64,000 nucleotides of DNA from Providencia rettgeri (GTDB lineage: Bacteria > Pseudomonadota > Gammaproteobacteria > Enterobacterales > Enterobacteriaceae), in contig NZ_CP163512.1 in NCBI RefSeq assembly GCF_041075285.1, positions 2,790,001-2,854,000 of the forward strand, given 5' to 3'. A model generated the notes under the pieces. It had not been told where the DNA came from. It saw nothing but the letters and a program-made list of their open reading frames with translations, and searched no databases. This document shows positions 1-9,922 of the stretch, piece after piece. Each line of letters starts with the position of its first letter. Position 1 is the stretch's first letter. The position numbers were made by a program, and so were the translations under genes.

Positions 1-16
1 CGCTTAGGCTTTGAAA

Positions 17-271
17 TCAAAGGCCACTAAGTTTACGGTCGCGCTCCCATTGCGCAGGGGTGTACGCTTTAATTGATAGAGCATGGATGCGGTTATCCGC
101 AATATATTCCATCAATGGCGCGTAAATTGCTTGCTGTTGCTTAACACGGCTCATACCGTCAAACATGTCACCGACAGCGATAACCTGAAAGTGGCTACCA
201 TCGCCCGTAACAATAGCCTCATCCAGAGGCAACTTTTCCATCAATACTTGTTTTATTTCGTTGGTTTCCAT
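17..271 (-). CDS. ibaG: BolA-family protein IbaG
   Basis: This is an 84-residue BolA-like protein. The family binds a shared [2Fe-2S] cluster with monothiol glutaredoxin and is linked to acid stress and iron-sulfur trafficking. The sequence shows the family signature DGSHFQV near residue 24 and the C-terminal [14 protein letters not shown]. An upstream in-frame ATG at 313 would add 14 residues (MRVKLITNN...) with no family match, so I take the start at 271. It follows the mla genes as in E. coli, where murA comes next; that gene would lie just outside the window. A terminator-like hairpin separates it from mlaB, so it probably has its own promoter in the 272-400 gap. Confidence 0.93.
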   Translation of the reverse strand: METNEIKQVLMEKLPLDEAIVTGDGSHFQVIAVGDMFDGMSRVKQQQAIYAPLMEYIADNRIHALSIKAYTPAQWERDRKLSGL

Positions 272-403
272 AGTTACTCTATTATGATTATTTGTGATTA
301 ATTTTACTCTCACTTATTCTAGTTGAATGTGCCCAATTAGTCACAACGCGAATTGTTAGAGCATAAATGTCTATCCTAAAGGATTAAGCCTAACACTTAA
401 ACC

Positions 404-443
404 AAAGAAAACGCCTCTTACGCACAAATGCACGTAGAGGCGC
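404..443 (-). terminator. Terminator of the mla operon
   Basis: The arms CGCCTCT (412-418) and AGAGGCG (436-442) form a GC-rich stem. Read on the minus strand it is followed by GTTTTCTTT. It lies 40 bases past the mlaB stop and before ibaG, so it should end the mlaFEDCB transcript. Confidence 0.7.
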
Positions 444-483
444 TTATTTTTACATAACTTGACTGAATTTAAGACTCTTCACC

Positions 484-774
484 TTAGTCCAGAATGATGG
501 TTTTCACCCCATATAACTCAATAAGTGTATTCAAGTTATCACTGGCACCAATAATATTTAGAGACTGCTTTTTAGTTTTAAACTCGCCTTTTAAGCGAAC
601 TAACATTGCAAGCCCTGCCGAGTCAACATGGGTTAAAGCAGAAACATCTATTTTTTCAATGTGTTCCAACAATGGGGATTTTTTATCCCAAAACGACATT
701 AATGAATCACGATCTAACGAACCCGTTAGATGCAAAGTGGAACCCGTTTTTTCCCATGCCAATACGTGGCTCAT
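484..774 (-). CDS. mlaB: Phospholipid ABC transporter STAS subunit MlaB
   Basis: A 96-residue STAS-domain protein, the small cytoplasmic subunit that binds the ATPase MlaF in the MlaFEDB inner-membrane complex maintaining outer-membrane lipid asymmetry. The STAS core DVSALTHVDSAGLAML lies around residues 43-58, with the DSAGL loop typical of the family. It starts one base after the mlaC stop codon, which indicates translational coupling. Length and position as the last gene of mlaFEDCB match the enterobacterial operon. Confidence 0.93.
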   Translation of the reverse strand: MSHVLAWEKTGSTLHLTGSLDRDSLMSFWDKKSPLLEHIEKIDVSALTHVDSAGLAMLVRLKGEFKTKKQSLNIIGASDNLNTLIELYGVKTIILD

Positions 775-775
775 A

Positions 776-1405
776 CTATTTTTTCTCTTCTAAGGTAATT
801 GGCGCTTTGGCACTAATTTCTAACTGTTTTGTTAAACCATCAATGCCTTGCTTGCGTAGAATATCCCCCCACTCATTTTGTTTAGTGGTGATCATGCTTA
901 CGCCTTCAGCGATCATGTCATACGCTTGCCAGTAACCTGTTTTACTATTTTTACGCCATTGGAAATCTAAGCGCACTGGTGGACGACCATTGGTATCGAT
1001 AATTGTTACGCGAATTGCAACAATGTTTTTATCGCCAATAGGTTGCTCAGGTGCAATTTGGTAAGTTTGACCATGGTACATCGCAAGAGCTTGACCATAA
1101 ACCTGCTCAAGGTAATCTTCGAATGCTGTAAAATAAGCCTCACGCTGTGCAGGTGTTGCTCCTTTATAGTAAGTTCCTAAAACTAACGCCCCTGCGTATT
1201 TAATTTGCACATAAGGCAGCAGTTCTTCACGAACGATAGTTCTTAAGTATTCAGGATCTTGCTTGATTTTTGGCTGTTCAGATTTTAACCGATTAAAAGT
1301 TTTTGCTGCCGCCTCATCCATTAATTTATACGGATTAGTTTGGTCTACAGCCATCGCAAACGGCGCAATAACCAACATGGCAACCATCATTAAACGTTTA
1401 AACAT
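776..1405 (-). CDS. mlaC: Periplasmic phospholipid-binding protein MlaC
   Basis: A 209-residue protein with a Sec signal peptide (cleavage predicted after AMA, about residue 19) followed by the MlaC (Tol-toluene tolerance Ttg2) domain. MlaC shuttles phospholipids between the outer-membrane MlaA complex and MlaFEDB in the inner membrane. The stretch [19 protein letters not shown] is typical of the family. It lies between mlaD (36-base gap) and mlaB (1-base gap). Confidence 0.95.
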   Translation of the reverse strand: MFKRLMMVAMLVIAPFAMAVDQTNPYKLMDEAAAKTFNRLKSEQPKIKQDPEYLRTIVREELLPYVQIKYAGALVLGTYYKGATPAQREAYFTAFEDYLEQVYGQALAMYHGQTYQIAPEQPIGDKNIVAIRVTIIDTNGRPPVRLDFQWRKNSKTGYWQAYDMIAEGVSMITTKQNEWGDILRKQGIDGLTKQLEISAKAPITLEEKK

Positions 1406-1441
1406 AATTCATTCCTTTAACTGTTTTGAGGAAGCTTCAGA

Positions 1442-1939
1442 TTACTTAGATGCAGGCTCAGTGCCTTGGCTATCGCCACTCTTATATAAGAACTGCCCGA
1501 TTAAATCCTCCAACACCATTGCTGGCTTAGTATCCTCAAGGCGTCCACCATTTTTCAAGATAGAAATACCTAATTCTTCATCATCTGGGCCGATATTCAT
1601 GGCAATATATTGTTCGCCGAGTAACCCTGAGGTACGAATGGATAATGAACTTGAATCTGGAATATTGTCATATTCACTCAATAAATCAATTTTCACTTCA
1701 GGCACATAGTTCTTTTTATCGAGTGTAATACTGGCAACACGACCGACCACCACACCGCCAACTTTGATTGGAGACCCCTCTTTCAAGCCACCAATATTTT
1801 CAAAAGACGCTGAAATTTGATAGGTGGATTGGCTACCAATCGATTTCAAATCGGCGACTTTTAAACACAAAAAAATAATTGCGGCTATCGCCAACAACAT
1901 AAAACAGCCAACCCATATTTCACTTTTTTTACTTTGCAT
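1442..1939 (-). CDS. mlaD: MCE-domain phospholipid transporter subunit MlaD
   Basis: A 165-residue protein with one N-terminal membrane helix (about residues 9-28) and a periplasmic MCE domain (about 38-118; GGLKEGSPIKVGGVVVGRV). MlaD forms the hexameric ring on MlaE that receives phospholipid from MlaC. It is a little shorter than the E. coli protein (183 aa), the difference lying in the C-terminal tail. It is 3 bases from the mlaE stop. Confidence 0.95.
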   Translation of the reverse strand: MQSKKSEIWVGCFMLLAIAAIIFLCLKVADLKSIGSQSTYQISASFENIGGLKEGSPIKVGGVVVGRVASITLDKKNYVPEVKIDLLSEYDNIPDSSSLSIRTSGLLGEQYIAMNIGPDDEELGISILKNGGRLEDTKPAMVLEDLIGQFLYKSGDSQGTEPASK

Positions 1940-1942
1940 GAC

Positions 1943-2725
1943 TTAGTTCCCAAACATCAGTGCGGTAAGTACGAAATCCAGTCCTAAAACAGACAATGAC
2001 GCATGAACAACAGTTCGTGTTGTTGCTTGGCTGATCCCTTCCGAGGTTGGAATTGCATCATAGCCATTAAACAGTGCGATCCACGTGACGGTGAAAGCAA
2101 ATACTAAGCTTTTGATAACACAGTTAACCAGATCGAGTCGCCAGTCGATAGAAGATTGCATTGATGCCCAGAAAAAGCCTTCATCAATCCCCTTCCAATC
2201 CACACCAACCAATGCGCCACCTAAAATACCAACAGCCACAAAAATCAGTGATAACAGCGGCATACTAATAAAGCCGGCCCAGAAACGCGGAGCAATTACC
2301 CGTCTTAATGGGTCAACCGCCATCATTTCTAGGCTCGAAATTTGTTCGGTCGCTTTCATTAAGCCAATTTCAGCGGTCAATGCAGAACCTGCTCGCCCGG
2401 CAAATAACAAAGCAGTCACAACAGGCCCTAGCTCTCTTAATAATGAAAGCGCCACCATCATTCCGAGACTTGCTTCTGCGCTGAATGTGGTTAGGACAAG
2501 GTAACCCTGTAGCCCCAACACCATACCTATAAACAAACCCGATACTGCTACAATCAATAACGATTGTACGCCCACAGAATACAACTGCTTCATCAGAAGC
2601 GGCCACTGTTTAGCAAATTCAGGTTTTCCTAATAAGGCACGAAACAGCATGTAACCTGCTCGTCCAAAGGCAGAAAAAATATCAATCCATCGACGTCCGA
2701 AGGCTGCTATCGCCTTTATTATCAT
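1943..2725 (-). CDS. mlaE: Phospholipid ABC transporter permease MlaE
   Basis: A 260-residue polytopic membrane protein of the MlaE/YrbE permease family, with about five hydrophobic segments. Family hallmarks are [22 protein letters not shown] around residues 90-115 and the conserved [13 protein letters not shown] coupling segment. It dimerises and works with MlaF ATPase, MlaB and the MlaD ring. The 6-base gap to mlaF supports a single transcript. Confidence 0.96.
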   Translation of the reverse strand: MIIKAIAAFGRRWIDIFSAFGRAGYMLFRALLGKPEFAKQWPLLMKQLYSVGVQSLLIVAVSGLFIGMVLGLQGYLVLTTFSAEASLGMMVALSLLRELGPVVTALLFAGRAGSALTAEIGLMKATEQISSLEMMAVDPLRRVIAPRFWAGFISMPLLSLIFVAVGILGGALVGVDWKGIDEGFFWASMQSSIDWRLDLVNCVIKSLVFAFTVTWIALFNGYDAIPTSEGISQATTRTVVHASLSVLGLDFVLTALMFGN

Positions 2726-2731
2726 CTTATT

Positions 2732-3535
2732 TTACCCTAATAAATCAGCCAGATAATCATTGGCGGGAAAACGGAATGGTACGGGTCCATCAGCGATACC
2801 GTCAAGGAATTGACGCACTCGCGGATCTTGATTATCTCGTAAGTCTTCCCCCGTTCCCTGAGCAATAACATGCTGCTGGGCAACAATATACGCATTATCA
2901 GCAATGCTCAAGACTTCAGGCACATCATGAGAGACCACCACACATGTTACGCCAAGTGATTGATTCAGTTCATCAATCAGTTTAACTAAAACCCCCATTG
3001 TAATTGGGTCTTGCCCCACAAAGGGCTCGTCAAACATGATCAAGTCGGGATCAAGGGCGATTGCACGTGCTAATGCAGCACGACGAGCCATCCCACCTGA
3101 AAGCTCAGATGGCATCAGTTTTGCCGCACCACGTAGTCCAACTGCCTCTAATTTCATCATTACCGTTGTGTGAATTAAAGACTCAGGTAAATTTGTGTGC
3201 TCACGCAGTGGAAACGCCACGTTATTAAACACATCCATGTCAGTGAACAGCGCCCCAGATTGGAACAGCATGCTCATTTTTTTACGTGATTGATATAACT
3301 TTGACCGTGATAATGACGGAATATTATCGCCATCAAACCAAATTTCACCTTCATTTGGACGTAATTGCCCCCCAATCAAGCGCAGCAATGTCGTTTTACC
3401 AATTCCAGATGGCCCCATAATTGCTGTAATTTTACCGCGAGGTACTGTCAGGTTAATATTTTCAAATATTTTCCGATTGCCTCGAGTAAAGGACATGTTC
3501 CGTACTTCGATTAAGTTGTCTGTCTGTGCTTGCAT
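2732..3535 (-). CDS. mlaF: Phospholipid ABC transporter ATPase MlaF
   Basis: A 267-residue ABC ATPase that powers MlaFEDB. It shows Walker A GPSGIGKT (about 41-48), Q-loop, the signature LSGGMARRAALARA (about 146) and Walker B LIMFDEPFVGQDP. It is the first gene of the minus-strand mlaFEDCB operon and is divergent from kdsD across a 480-base gap that contains no gene. Confidence 0.96.
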   Translation of the reverse strand: MQAQTDNLIEVRNMSFTRGNRKIFENINLTVPRGKITAIMGPSGIGKTTLLRLIGGQLRPNEGEIWFDGDNIPSLSRSKLYQSRKKMSMLFQSGALFTDMDVFNNVAFPLREHTNLPESLIHTTVMMKLEAVGLRGAAKLMPSELSGGMARRAALARAIALDPDLIMFDEPFVGQDPITMGVLVKLIDELNQSLGVTCVVVSHDVPEVLSIADNAYIVAQQHVIAQGTGEDLRDNQDPRVRQFLDGIADGPVPFRFPANDYLADLLG

Positions 3536-4015
3536 TGTTAAATAACTCGTTATACATCATGTCGGTGTATCATTTTTACCCGTTCAGATATTACCGAAAG
3601 GTAAACTGAAAAATCGTCAAATATCACAATGAAATAGAATTTATAGTATTATAGCGCCGAAAATGTGACTTTTAATGTTACAACTGTGTATATCTATAAA
3701 CAATTCGGATAAAAAGCCATTAAATTAATTTATAGTCAGTAAAAATTGTCTGTAATAACAGCAGATAGCTCTTAGAATATATTTTTATTTAAGGTGAGGA
3801 TACGCGAATTTATCCGCCTATTTTTGGTTCTAGATGCTAAAAAGAGCCGATTTTGACTTTCCAATTGTACTTTAGTTCACAGTAAAATAACAATTAGGCG
3901 CAAAACTATCATTAAAGATAGCTTAACAGACAAAATACTTACTGATACTAAGTATTCGTTATACAATTTATTTTTACTTATCCGATTCACTTAAAAGCTA
4001 CGCATGGAACGAGAA
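3536..4015. other. Divergent intergenic region mlaF/kdsD, no yrbG
   Basis: These 480 AT-rich bases must hold the divergent promoters for mlaFEDCB and for the kdsD-lpt-rpoN series. No open frame of interest was seen. In E. coli the calcium/sodium antiporter gene yrbG lies here; no remnant of it is visible. Confidence 0.7.
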
Positions 4016-4984
4016 ATGTCAAACTTCGATTTTCAGAAAGTAGGTAAAGAAGTTCTCCATATCGAACACGAAGGCTTAAAAAACCTAGAACAATATATTA
4101 ATGCTGACTTTGACCGTGCTTGCCAATTGATTTTTGGCTGTGAAGGCAAAGTTGTCGTGATGGGAATGGGAAAATCTGGGCACATCGGCCGTAAAATTGC
4201 TGCAACATTAGCGAGTACAGGTACCCCCTCCTTTTTTGTTCACCCTGGCGAAGCCAGCCATGGGGATTTGGGAATGATCACCCATAAAGATGTGGTACTC
4301 GCCATTTCAAACTCTGGGGAATCAGGGGAAATTTTAGCACTACTACCTGTATTGAAACGAATTAAGGTTCCCTTAATCTGTATGACTAACAACCCTGACA
4401 GTAATATGGGAAAATATGCAGATGTACACTTATGCATTAAAGTGCCAAAGGAAGCCTGTCCATTAGGGCTCGCACCAACCTCAAGTACTACTGCAACCTT
4501 AGTGATGGGAGATGCCTTAGCTATCGCATTATTGACTGCTCGTGGGTTTACAGCGGACGATTTCGCCCTTTCTCACCCAGGCGGCGCACTTGGGCGCAAA
4601 CTTCTCCTTTTAGTTCGTGATTTAATGAATACGGGTGACGATATTCCCCATATTCCTAAAAGCGCGTCTTTGCGGGAAGCCTTAGTCGAAATTACGCGTA
4701 AAAAATTAGGGATGACGGTGATTTGTGACGATGACATGAATATTGAGGGTATTTTTACGGATGGTGACTTGCGCCGTATCTTTGATATGGGTATTGACCT
4801 AAATAATGCCAAAATTGCGGATCTTATGACCCCAGGTGGCATTCGCGTTTCGCCAAGTATGCTCGCCGTTGAGGCCCTCAATTTAATGCAATCAAAACAC
4901 GTGACTTCATTATTAGTCGCACAAGGCAATAAATTAGTGGGTGTTTTACACATGCACGACCTGCTGCAAGCAGGTGTTGTATAA
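4016..4984 (+). CDS. kdsD: D-arabinose 5-phosphate isomerase KdsD
   Basis: A sugar-phosphate isomerase converting ribulose 5-phosphate to arabinose 5-phosphate, the first step of Kdo synthesis for lipopolysaccharide. It has an N-terminal SIS domain (MGMGKSGHIGRKIAATLASTGTPSFFVHPGEASHGDLG is family-typical; only short parts needed to recognise it) and a C-terminal CBS pair (VEITRKKLGMTVIC, IFTDGDLRR). Of two in-frame ATGs (4004 and 4016) I prefer 4016: GGAAC lies at a suitable distance before it, and MSNFDFQ aligns with the E. coli start; 4004 has no visible ribosome binding site. kdsC follows after 14 bases. Confidence 0.94.
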   Translation: MSNFDFQKVGKEVLHIEHEGLKNLEQYINADFDRACQLIFGCEGKVVVMGMGKSGHIGRKIAATLASTGTPSFFVHPGEASHGDLGMITHKDVVLAISNSGESGEILALLPVLKRIKVPLICMTNNPDSNMGKYADVHLCIKVPKEACPLGLAPTSSTTATLVMGDALAIALLTARGFTADDFALSHPGGALGRKLLLLVRDLMNTGDDIPHIPKSASLREALVEITRKKLGMTVICDDDMNIEGIFTDGDLRRIFDMGIDLNNAKIADLMTPGGIRVSPSMLAVEALNLMQSKHVTSLLVAQGNKLVGVLHMHDLLQAGVV

Positions 4985-4998
4985 TATAAGGAACGACC

Positions 4999-5559
4999 AT
5001 GGATCCTCAAAGCTTGGATACCTGCTATGGGCCAGTTGTGACATCTGTTATTGAAAAAGCGGCCAAAATTAAGTTATTGATTTGTGATGTTGATGGCGTG
5101 ATGTCTGATGGTTTGGTGTATATGGGGAATAATGGCGAAGAGCTCAAAGCCTTTAATGTACGTGATGGGTATGGCATTCGCTGCCTATTAACTTCCGGTA
5201 TTGAAGTCGCCATTATTACAGGCAGAAAAGCCAAACTCCTTGAAGATAGAGCACAAACCTTAGGCATTACATATCTTTACCAAGGCCAAAGCGATAAGCT
5301 TTTGGCGTATCGTGAACTGTTAGATACACTACAGCTAGCAGAAAACGAAGTCGCTTATATTGGTGACGACCTTATTGACTGGCCAGTTATGGCGCGAGTT
5401 GGGTTATCTGTCGCGGTTGCGGATGCCCATCCTCTGCTGTTACCGAAAGCCAACTATGTAACGCGCATCGGTGGTGGTAAAGGTGCAGTACGTGAACTTT
5501 GTGACCTGATCCTTCTTTCTCAAGGTAAATTGGAAGAAGCGAAAGGCTTATCGATATAA
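4999..5559 (+). CDS. kdsC: 3-deoxy-D-manno-octulosonate 8-phosphate phosphatase KdsC
   Basis: A 186-residue HAD-superfamily phosphatase of the small, cap-less tetrameric type that dephosphorylates Kdo 8-phosphate. Motif I is CDVDGVMSDG (about residues 29-38), motif II IITGRKAK and motif IV YIGDDLIDWPVM. It lies in the Kdo/Lpt operon between kdsD and lptC, as in E. coli. Confidence 0.96.
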   Translation: MDPQSLDTCYGPVVTSVIEKAAKIKLLICDVDGVMSDGLVYMGNNGEELKAFNVRDGYGIRCLLTSGIEVAIITGRKAKLLEDRAQTLGITYLYQGQSDKLLAYRELLDTLQLAENEVAYIGDDLIDWPVMARVGLSVAVADAHPLLLPKANYVTRIGGGKGAVRELCDLILLSQGKLEEAKGLSI

Positions 5560-5575
5560 CGAATAGATTGAATTC

Positions 5576-6169
5576 ATGAGCAATGCGAAAAAGTGGTTAA
5601 TCATTATTTTATCCTTGATTGTATTAGGACTTATCGGCTGGAATTTAGCGGGTAATGACGATACCAACGCACAGGAGAAAGTAATCAATGATGGGCAACC
5701 TAATTATCAAACTGATGATTCAGTGACTTACGTCTATAACCCAACAGGAAATCTAGCGTATAAACTTGTTTCAGATAAAATTGATAATTATACCGAAGGG
5801 AAAATTACGTGGTTTTCGAACCCCGTATTAACCACTTATAACGAGGCAGGTGTGCCAACATGGACAGTCAAAGCCTTCAAAGCAAGACTCACAAACGACA
5901 GAGTACTTTATCTGTACAGTGATGTGGAAGTCGATAGCTTAACAAAAGAATCACAGATCCAACGAATTACAACTGAAAGTGCAGTTGTCAATTTGACAAC
6001 ACAAGACGTTTCATCAGACGATAAAGTGACCATTATTGGACATGGACTTAATTCTACTGGATTGAAAATGAAGGGAAACCTTCGTACAAGAACCGCAGAA
6101 TTAATCGAAGATGTAAAAACTCATTATGTGTTACAACCAGAAGAGCATCAAAATGAATCAAGTAACTAA
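5576..6169 (+). CDS. lptC: LPS export protein LptC
   Basis: A 197-residue bitopic protein with an N-terminal membrane helix (about residues 7-24, WLIIILSLIVLGLIGWNLAG) and a periplasmic beta-jellyroll domain. It links the LptB2FG extractor to the LptA bridge. Its 3' end overlaps lptA by 17 bases, suggesting coupled translation. Confidence 0.94.
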   Translation: MSNAKKWLIIILSLIVLGLIGWNLAGNDDTNAQEKVINDGQPNYQTDDSVTYVYNPTGNLAYKLVSDKIDNYTEGKITWFSNPVLTTYNEAGVPTWTVKAFKARLTNDRVLYLYSDVEVDSLTKESQIQRITTESAVVNLTTQDVSSDDKVTIIGHGLNSTGLKMKGNLRTRTAELIEDVKTHYVLQPEEHQNESSN

Positions 6170-6716
6170 GAAGCGTTTTATTCAAGGAGCGGTTGCCAGT
6201 GCAATTTTGGCTCTTAGCCTCCCTGCGATGGCATTAAAAAGTGACACCCAACAACCCATGACGATTAACTCGGTTAAGCAATCACTTGATTTAGAAAAGA
6301 ACGTCACCACATTTACTGATGATGTCATCATTAAACAAGGCTCAATTGACATTCGTGCTAACAAAGTGGTTGTAACACGCCCAAGCAGCGACTCCGATAA
6401 AATCGTGATCGAGGCATTTGGCAACCCAGTGACATTTTATCAATTACAAGATGACGGCAAGCCAATCAAAGGTCATGCCAATAAAGCACGCTATGAAGTT
6501 GATAAACAACTGGTTACTTTAACGGGCGGTGCGTATTTAGAGCAGCTCGACAGTAATATTAAAGGCGATAAAATCACTTATGTGGTTCCAACACAACAAA
6601 TGGAAGCCTTTAGTGATAAAGGCAAGCGAGTGACCACCGTGATTTTGCCGGCGCAATTGCAAGAAAAAGGCCCTGCAGCAACCAATTCATCAGCAACTAC
6701 GGGTAAGAGTAAATAA
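6153..6716 (+). CDS. lptA: LPS transport periplasmic protein LptA
   Basis: A 187-residue periplasmic beta-jellyroll protein that forms the LPS bridge between LptC and LptD. It begins with a signal peptide (MNQVTKKRF..., cleavage after PAMA). I take the start at 6153, not the upstream in-frame ATG at 6126: the extra residues MCYNQKSIK would spoil the signal peptide and overlap lptC more deeply. OstA/LptA-domain motifs such as [20 protein letters not shown] are present. Confidence 0.95.
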   Translation: MNQVTKKRFIQGAVASAILALSLPAMALKSDTQQPMTINSVKQSLDLEKNVTTFTDDVIIKQGSIDIRANKVVVTRPSSDSDKIVIEAFGNPVTFYQLQDDGKPIKGHANKARYEVDKQLVTLTGGAYLEQLDSNIKGDKITYVVPTQQMEAFSDKGKRVTTVILPAQLQEKGPAATNSSATTGKSK

Positions 6717-6721
6717 TCGTT

Positions 6722-7447
6722 ATGGCGACACTAACCGCAGAGAATCTGGCTAAATCCTATAAAAAACGCAAGGTCGTTGAAGATGTCAGCCTTGAGGTTA
6801 AATCAGGCGAAATTGTTGGCCTACTAGGACCGAATGGTGCCGGGAAAACCACCACCTTTTATATGGTTGTGGGTATTGTTCAGCGGGATGCGGGCAAAAT
6901 TTTAATTGATGGTGAAGATATTAGCTTACTGCCACTGCATGAACGTGCACGCCGTGGTATTGGTTATCTTCCCCAAGAGGCCTCTATTTTCCGTCGCCTT
7001 AGCGTTTATGATAACCTGATGGCAGTGTTAGAAATCCGCGAAGACTTAACATCACAGCAACGCAAAGAACGTGCTGAAGAGCTAATGGAAGAGTTTAGCA
7101 TTACGCATCTTCGCGACAGTATGGGGCAATCCCTTTCCGGTGGTGAACGTCGCCGCGTTGAGATTGCAAGAGCGCTCGCCGCTAATCCTAAATTTATTTT
7201 GTTAGATGAGCCTTTCGCAGGTGTTGACCCCATTTCCGTATTGGATATTAAAAAAATTATCCAACATTTACGTGATTATGGGCTAGGTGTTTTGATTACT
7301 GACCATAATGTCCGTGAAACGTTAGATGTGTGCGAAAGAGCCTATATAGTGAGCCAAGGCCACTTGATTGCCCACGGCACACCAGCGATGATCTTGGAAA
7401 ATGAACAAGTAAAACGTGTATATTTAGGTGAAGGTTTCCGGTTATAA
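6722..7447 (+). CDS. lptB: LPS export ABC transporter ATPase LptB
   Basis: A 241-residue ABC ATPase that drives LPS extraction with LptF and LptG, which are encoded elsewhere. It shows Walker A GPNGAGKT (about 36-43), signature [16 protein letters not shown] and Walker [14 protein letters not shown]. It starts 5 bases after lptA and is followed by rpoN after 43 bases. Confidence 0.97.
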   Translation: MATLTAENLAKSYKKRKVVEDVSLEVKSGEIVGLLGPNGAGKTTTFYMVVGIVQRDAGKILIDGEDISLLPLHERARRGIGYLPQEASIFRRLSVYDNLMAVLEIREDLTSQQRKERAEELMEEFSITHLRDSMGQSLSGGERRRVEIARALAANPKFILLDEPFAGVDPISVLDIKKIIQHLRDYGLGVLITDHNVRETLDVCERAYIVSQGHLIAHGTPAMILENEQVKRVYLGEGFRL

Positions 7448-7490
7448 GCCGTCGTGTCCTGTTTGGTTGTTAGGGAGATAAAACACGTTC

Positions 7491-8933
7491 ATGAAGCAAA
7501 GTTTGCAGCTCAGAGTCAGTCAACAACTTGCAATGACCCCTCAATTGCAGCAGGCAATCCGTCTGTTGCAGCTTTCTACACTTGAGCTTCAACAAGAAAT
7601 CCAACTTGCATTGGAAACTAACCCGCTTCTTGAACAAGAAGAGTTAAGTTCTGAAACTGACTCGATTGACTCTCTTGAATCTACTGACAGCAGTGAATTT
7701 GACACTAAAGATGCCTTAGAAAACAATGAAATGCCTGAAGAGCTCCCCTTAGATGCTGATTGGGACGAAATCTATACAGCAGGGACACCGTCAGGCACCA
7801 GCAACGATTATAGCTTCGATGAACTGCCTGTTTATCAAGGTGAAACGACGCAAACACTGCAAGATTACCTGACATGGCAATCCGATTTAACGCCATTTAC
7901 GGATACTGACCGTGCGATTGCTACCGCAATTATTGATTCCATAGATGATTCCGGCTATCTCACCACATCAATCTCTGATATACATGAAGGAATTGATAAT
8001 CCTGACATTAGTTTAGAAGAAGTTATTGCAGTACTAAAACGCATTCAACACTTTGATCCGCTTGGTGTTGCTGCGCAGGATTTAAAAGAGTGTTTATTAA
8101 TTCAGCTTTCACTCTACCCAAAAGAAACTGACGGACTAAAGGAAGCAAAGTTAATCATTAGCGACCATATTGATTTACTTGCTAATCGTGATTTTAGGCA
8201 ACTCAGCAAATTGACGCGTTTAAAAGAAGATGCACTGAAAACAGCTATCGATTTGATTTTAACTTTAAATCCTAAACCGGGTCAGTCTATCAACACAAGC
8301 GAATCGGAATATGTTATTCCCGATGTTTTGGTGAAAAAGATAGCGGGGCACTGGCAAGTTGAGCTAAATACAGATAGCATTCCTAAACTAAGTATTAACA
8401 ATCATTATGCTTCAATGGCAAATAGTTCAGCTAGCGATGATGATACGCAATACATTCGCAGCCATCTGCAAGATGCAAAGTGGTTGATTAAAAGCTTAGA
8501 AAGCCGCCATGAAACGCTATTAAAAGTGGCGACCTGTATTGTTGAACAGCAACAAGAGTTCTTTGAGCTGGGAGAGGAACACATGAAACCGATGATATTG
8601 GCGGATATCGCCTATCAAGTGGACATGCATGAATCCACCATCTCACGAGTGACAACTCAAAAGTTTCTCCATAGCCCTAGAGGCATTTTTGAGTTGAAGT
8701 ATTTTTTCTCCAGCCATGTAAGCACGGACACAGGTGGTGAAGCCTCCTCTACCGCAATTCGGGCCTTGGTGAAAAAACTGGTTGCTGCGGAAAACCCCGC
8801 AAAACCATTGAGTGACAGTAAATTGACGAGTATGCTGGCAGAACAAGGCATTCAAGTGGCTCGTCGTACTGTTGCTAAGTATCGTGAATCGTTATCTATT
8901 CCGCCCTCAAACCAGCGCAAAAAACTGGTTTAA
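7491..8933 (+). CDS. rpoN: RNA polymerase sigma-54 factor RpoN
   Basis: A 480-residue sigma-54. Region I is glutamine- and leucine-rich ([20 protein letters not shown]... to about residue 50), followed by an acidic region II (about 50-110), the core-binding domain, the helix-turn-helix ([18 protein letters not shown]) and the C-terminal RpoN box [12 protein letters not shown]. It directs transcription of nitrogen and other enhancer-dependent genes. It is followed by hpf, ptsN, rapZ and ptsO as in other enterobacteria. Confidence 0.97.
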   Translation: MKQSLQLRVSQQLAMTPQLQQAIRLLQLSTLELQQEIQLALETNPLLEQEELSSETDSIDSLESTDSSEFDTKDALENNEMPEELPLDADWDEIYTAGTPSGTSNDYSFDELPVYQGETTQTLQDYLTWQSDLTPFTDTDRAIATAIIDSIDDSGYLTTSISDIHEGIDNPDISLEEVIAVLKRIQHFDPLGVAAQDLKECLLIQLSLYPKETDGLKEAKLIISDHIDLLANRDFRQLSKLTRLKEDALKTAIDLILTLNPKPGQSINTSESEYVIPDVLVKKIAGHWQVELNTDSIPKLSINNHYASMANSSASDDDTQYIRSHLQDAKWLIKSLESRHETLLKVATCIVEQQQEFFELGEEHMKPMILADIAYQVDMHESTISRVTTQKFLHSPRGIFELKYFFSSHVSTDTGGEASSTAIRALVKKLVAAENPAKPLSDSKLTSMLAEQGIQVARRTVAKYRESLSIPPSNQRKKLV

Positions 8934-8955
8934 TTGATAAAATAAGGAAGGTTGT

Positions 8956-9243
8956 ATGGAATTTCAGATTACTGGACACAATATTGAAGTTACTCCAGCA
9001 CTACGTGAAACTGTTGAGAAAAAGCTCAGTAAATTAGAGCAACTGTTTGATCGTATTAACAGTATTCAAGTCGTCCTGAAAGTTGAAAAAGTTCAGCAAA
9101 TTGCTGAAGCAACCGTGCAAGTTAATGGAGCGGATCTCCATGCATCAGCGGAAGAAAACGACATGTATGCTGCTATCGACATACTGGTAGACAAACTGTC
9201 GCGCCAATTAACCAAGCATAAAGAAAAACTGAGACAACACTAA
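8956..9243 (+). CDS. hpf: Ribosome hibernation promoting factor HPF
   Basis: A 95-residue short-form HPF (YhbH) of the sigma-54 modulation/S30EA family. It binds 30S subunits and promotes 100S ribosome dimers in stationary phase. It has the expected fold pattern: MEFQITGHNIEVTPALRE at the N terminus and the basic tail KHKEKLRQH. A terminator-like hairpin follows before ptsN. Confidence 0.95.
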   Translation: MEFQITGHNIEVTPALRETVEKKLSKLEQLFDRINSIQVVLKVEKVQQIAEATVQVNGADLHASAEENDMYAAIDILVDKLSRQLTKHKEKLRQH

Positions 9244-9282
9244 TACATTGATGTGGCTTATTCGTTAGCCAATAAATGTTTC

Positions 9283-9314
9283 AAACCAGATGGTGGCATA
9301 CATCATCTGGTTTT
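9283..9314 (+). terminator. Hairpin with short U-run after hpf
   Basis: The arms ACCAGATG and CATCTGGT enclose a loop of about 11 bases and are followed by TTTTG. It lies between hpf and ptsN and probably attenuates read-through into the PTS genes. Confidence 0.6.
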
Positions 9315-9336
9315 GTAGTCCTAAGTGAACAATAAA

Positions 9337-9804
9337 ATGAATAGTGATATAGAAATCCAATTAAACGACGTTTTATCATTAGCCTGTACACGTAATAATA
9401 TTGTGTGCACCAGTAAAAAAAGAGCCCTAGAAATTATTAGTGAGCTGGCTGCCGTTGAATTGGAATTACCTGAAAATACAGTATTTGAAGCGTTATTAAC
9501 CAGAGAAAAAGTGGGCACCACGGGTATTGGTGGTGGGATTGCAATCCCTCATGGCAAACTGAATGAAGGCGAAAGTTCCCGCGCTGTCGGTGTATTTTTG
9601 CATTTAGAAGAGCCAATCGCGTTTGATGCCATTGATAATCAACCAGTTGACCTGCTTTTCGCATTACTTGTGCCATCTGACCAATGTAAAACGCACTTAC
9701 ACACGCTATCGCTTATCGCCAAAAAGCTAGCCGATAAAACATTCTGTAAGCGTCTGCGCTGCGCACAAAGTGATGATGAGCTATATAGTATTATTACTGA
9801 GTAA
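9337..9804 (+). CDS. ptsN: Nitrogen PTS enzyme IIA PtsN
   Basis: A 155-residue EIIA-Ntr of the regulatory nitrogen phosphotransferase chain (PtsP-NPr-PtsN). Its phosphorylation state affects potassium transport and other targets. The phosphorylated histidine is H72 in GGGIAIPHGK. An upstream GTG at 9325 would add MNNK; the ATG at 9337 aligns better with the E. coli N terminus and is preferred. Confidence 0.94.
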   Translation: MNSDIEIQLNDVLSLACTRNNIVCTSKKRALEIISELAAVELELPENTVFEALLTREKVGTTGIGGGIAIPHGKLNEGESSRAVGVFLHLEEPIAFDAIDNQPVDLLFALLVPSDQCKTHLHTLSLIAKKLADKTFCKRLRCAQSDDELYSIITE

Positions 9805-9922
9805 GTGATAATTTATGTGTTTTGCTACAGACTGATGATATTGTTATAGTTTCTATCATTAGAAATAACAAAATACAGCTTATTAAGAAATACATCATTA
9901 GGAAACGAAAGGGAGTAAGCTC

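Noticed and set aside
1263..1709. 148-codon plus-strand ORF
   Set aside because: Antisense shadow spanning mlaC and mlaD, both certain.
4004..4015. Upstream start for kdsD
   Set aside because: No ribosome binding site before 4004; GGAAC is placed for the ATG at 4016, which also aligns with E. coli.
4573..5010. 145-codon minus-strand ORF
   Set aside because: Antisense shadow of kdsD and the start of kdsC.
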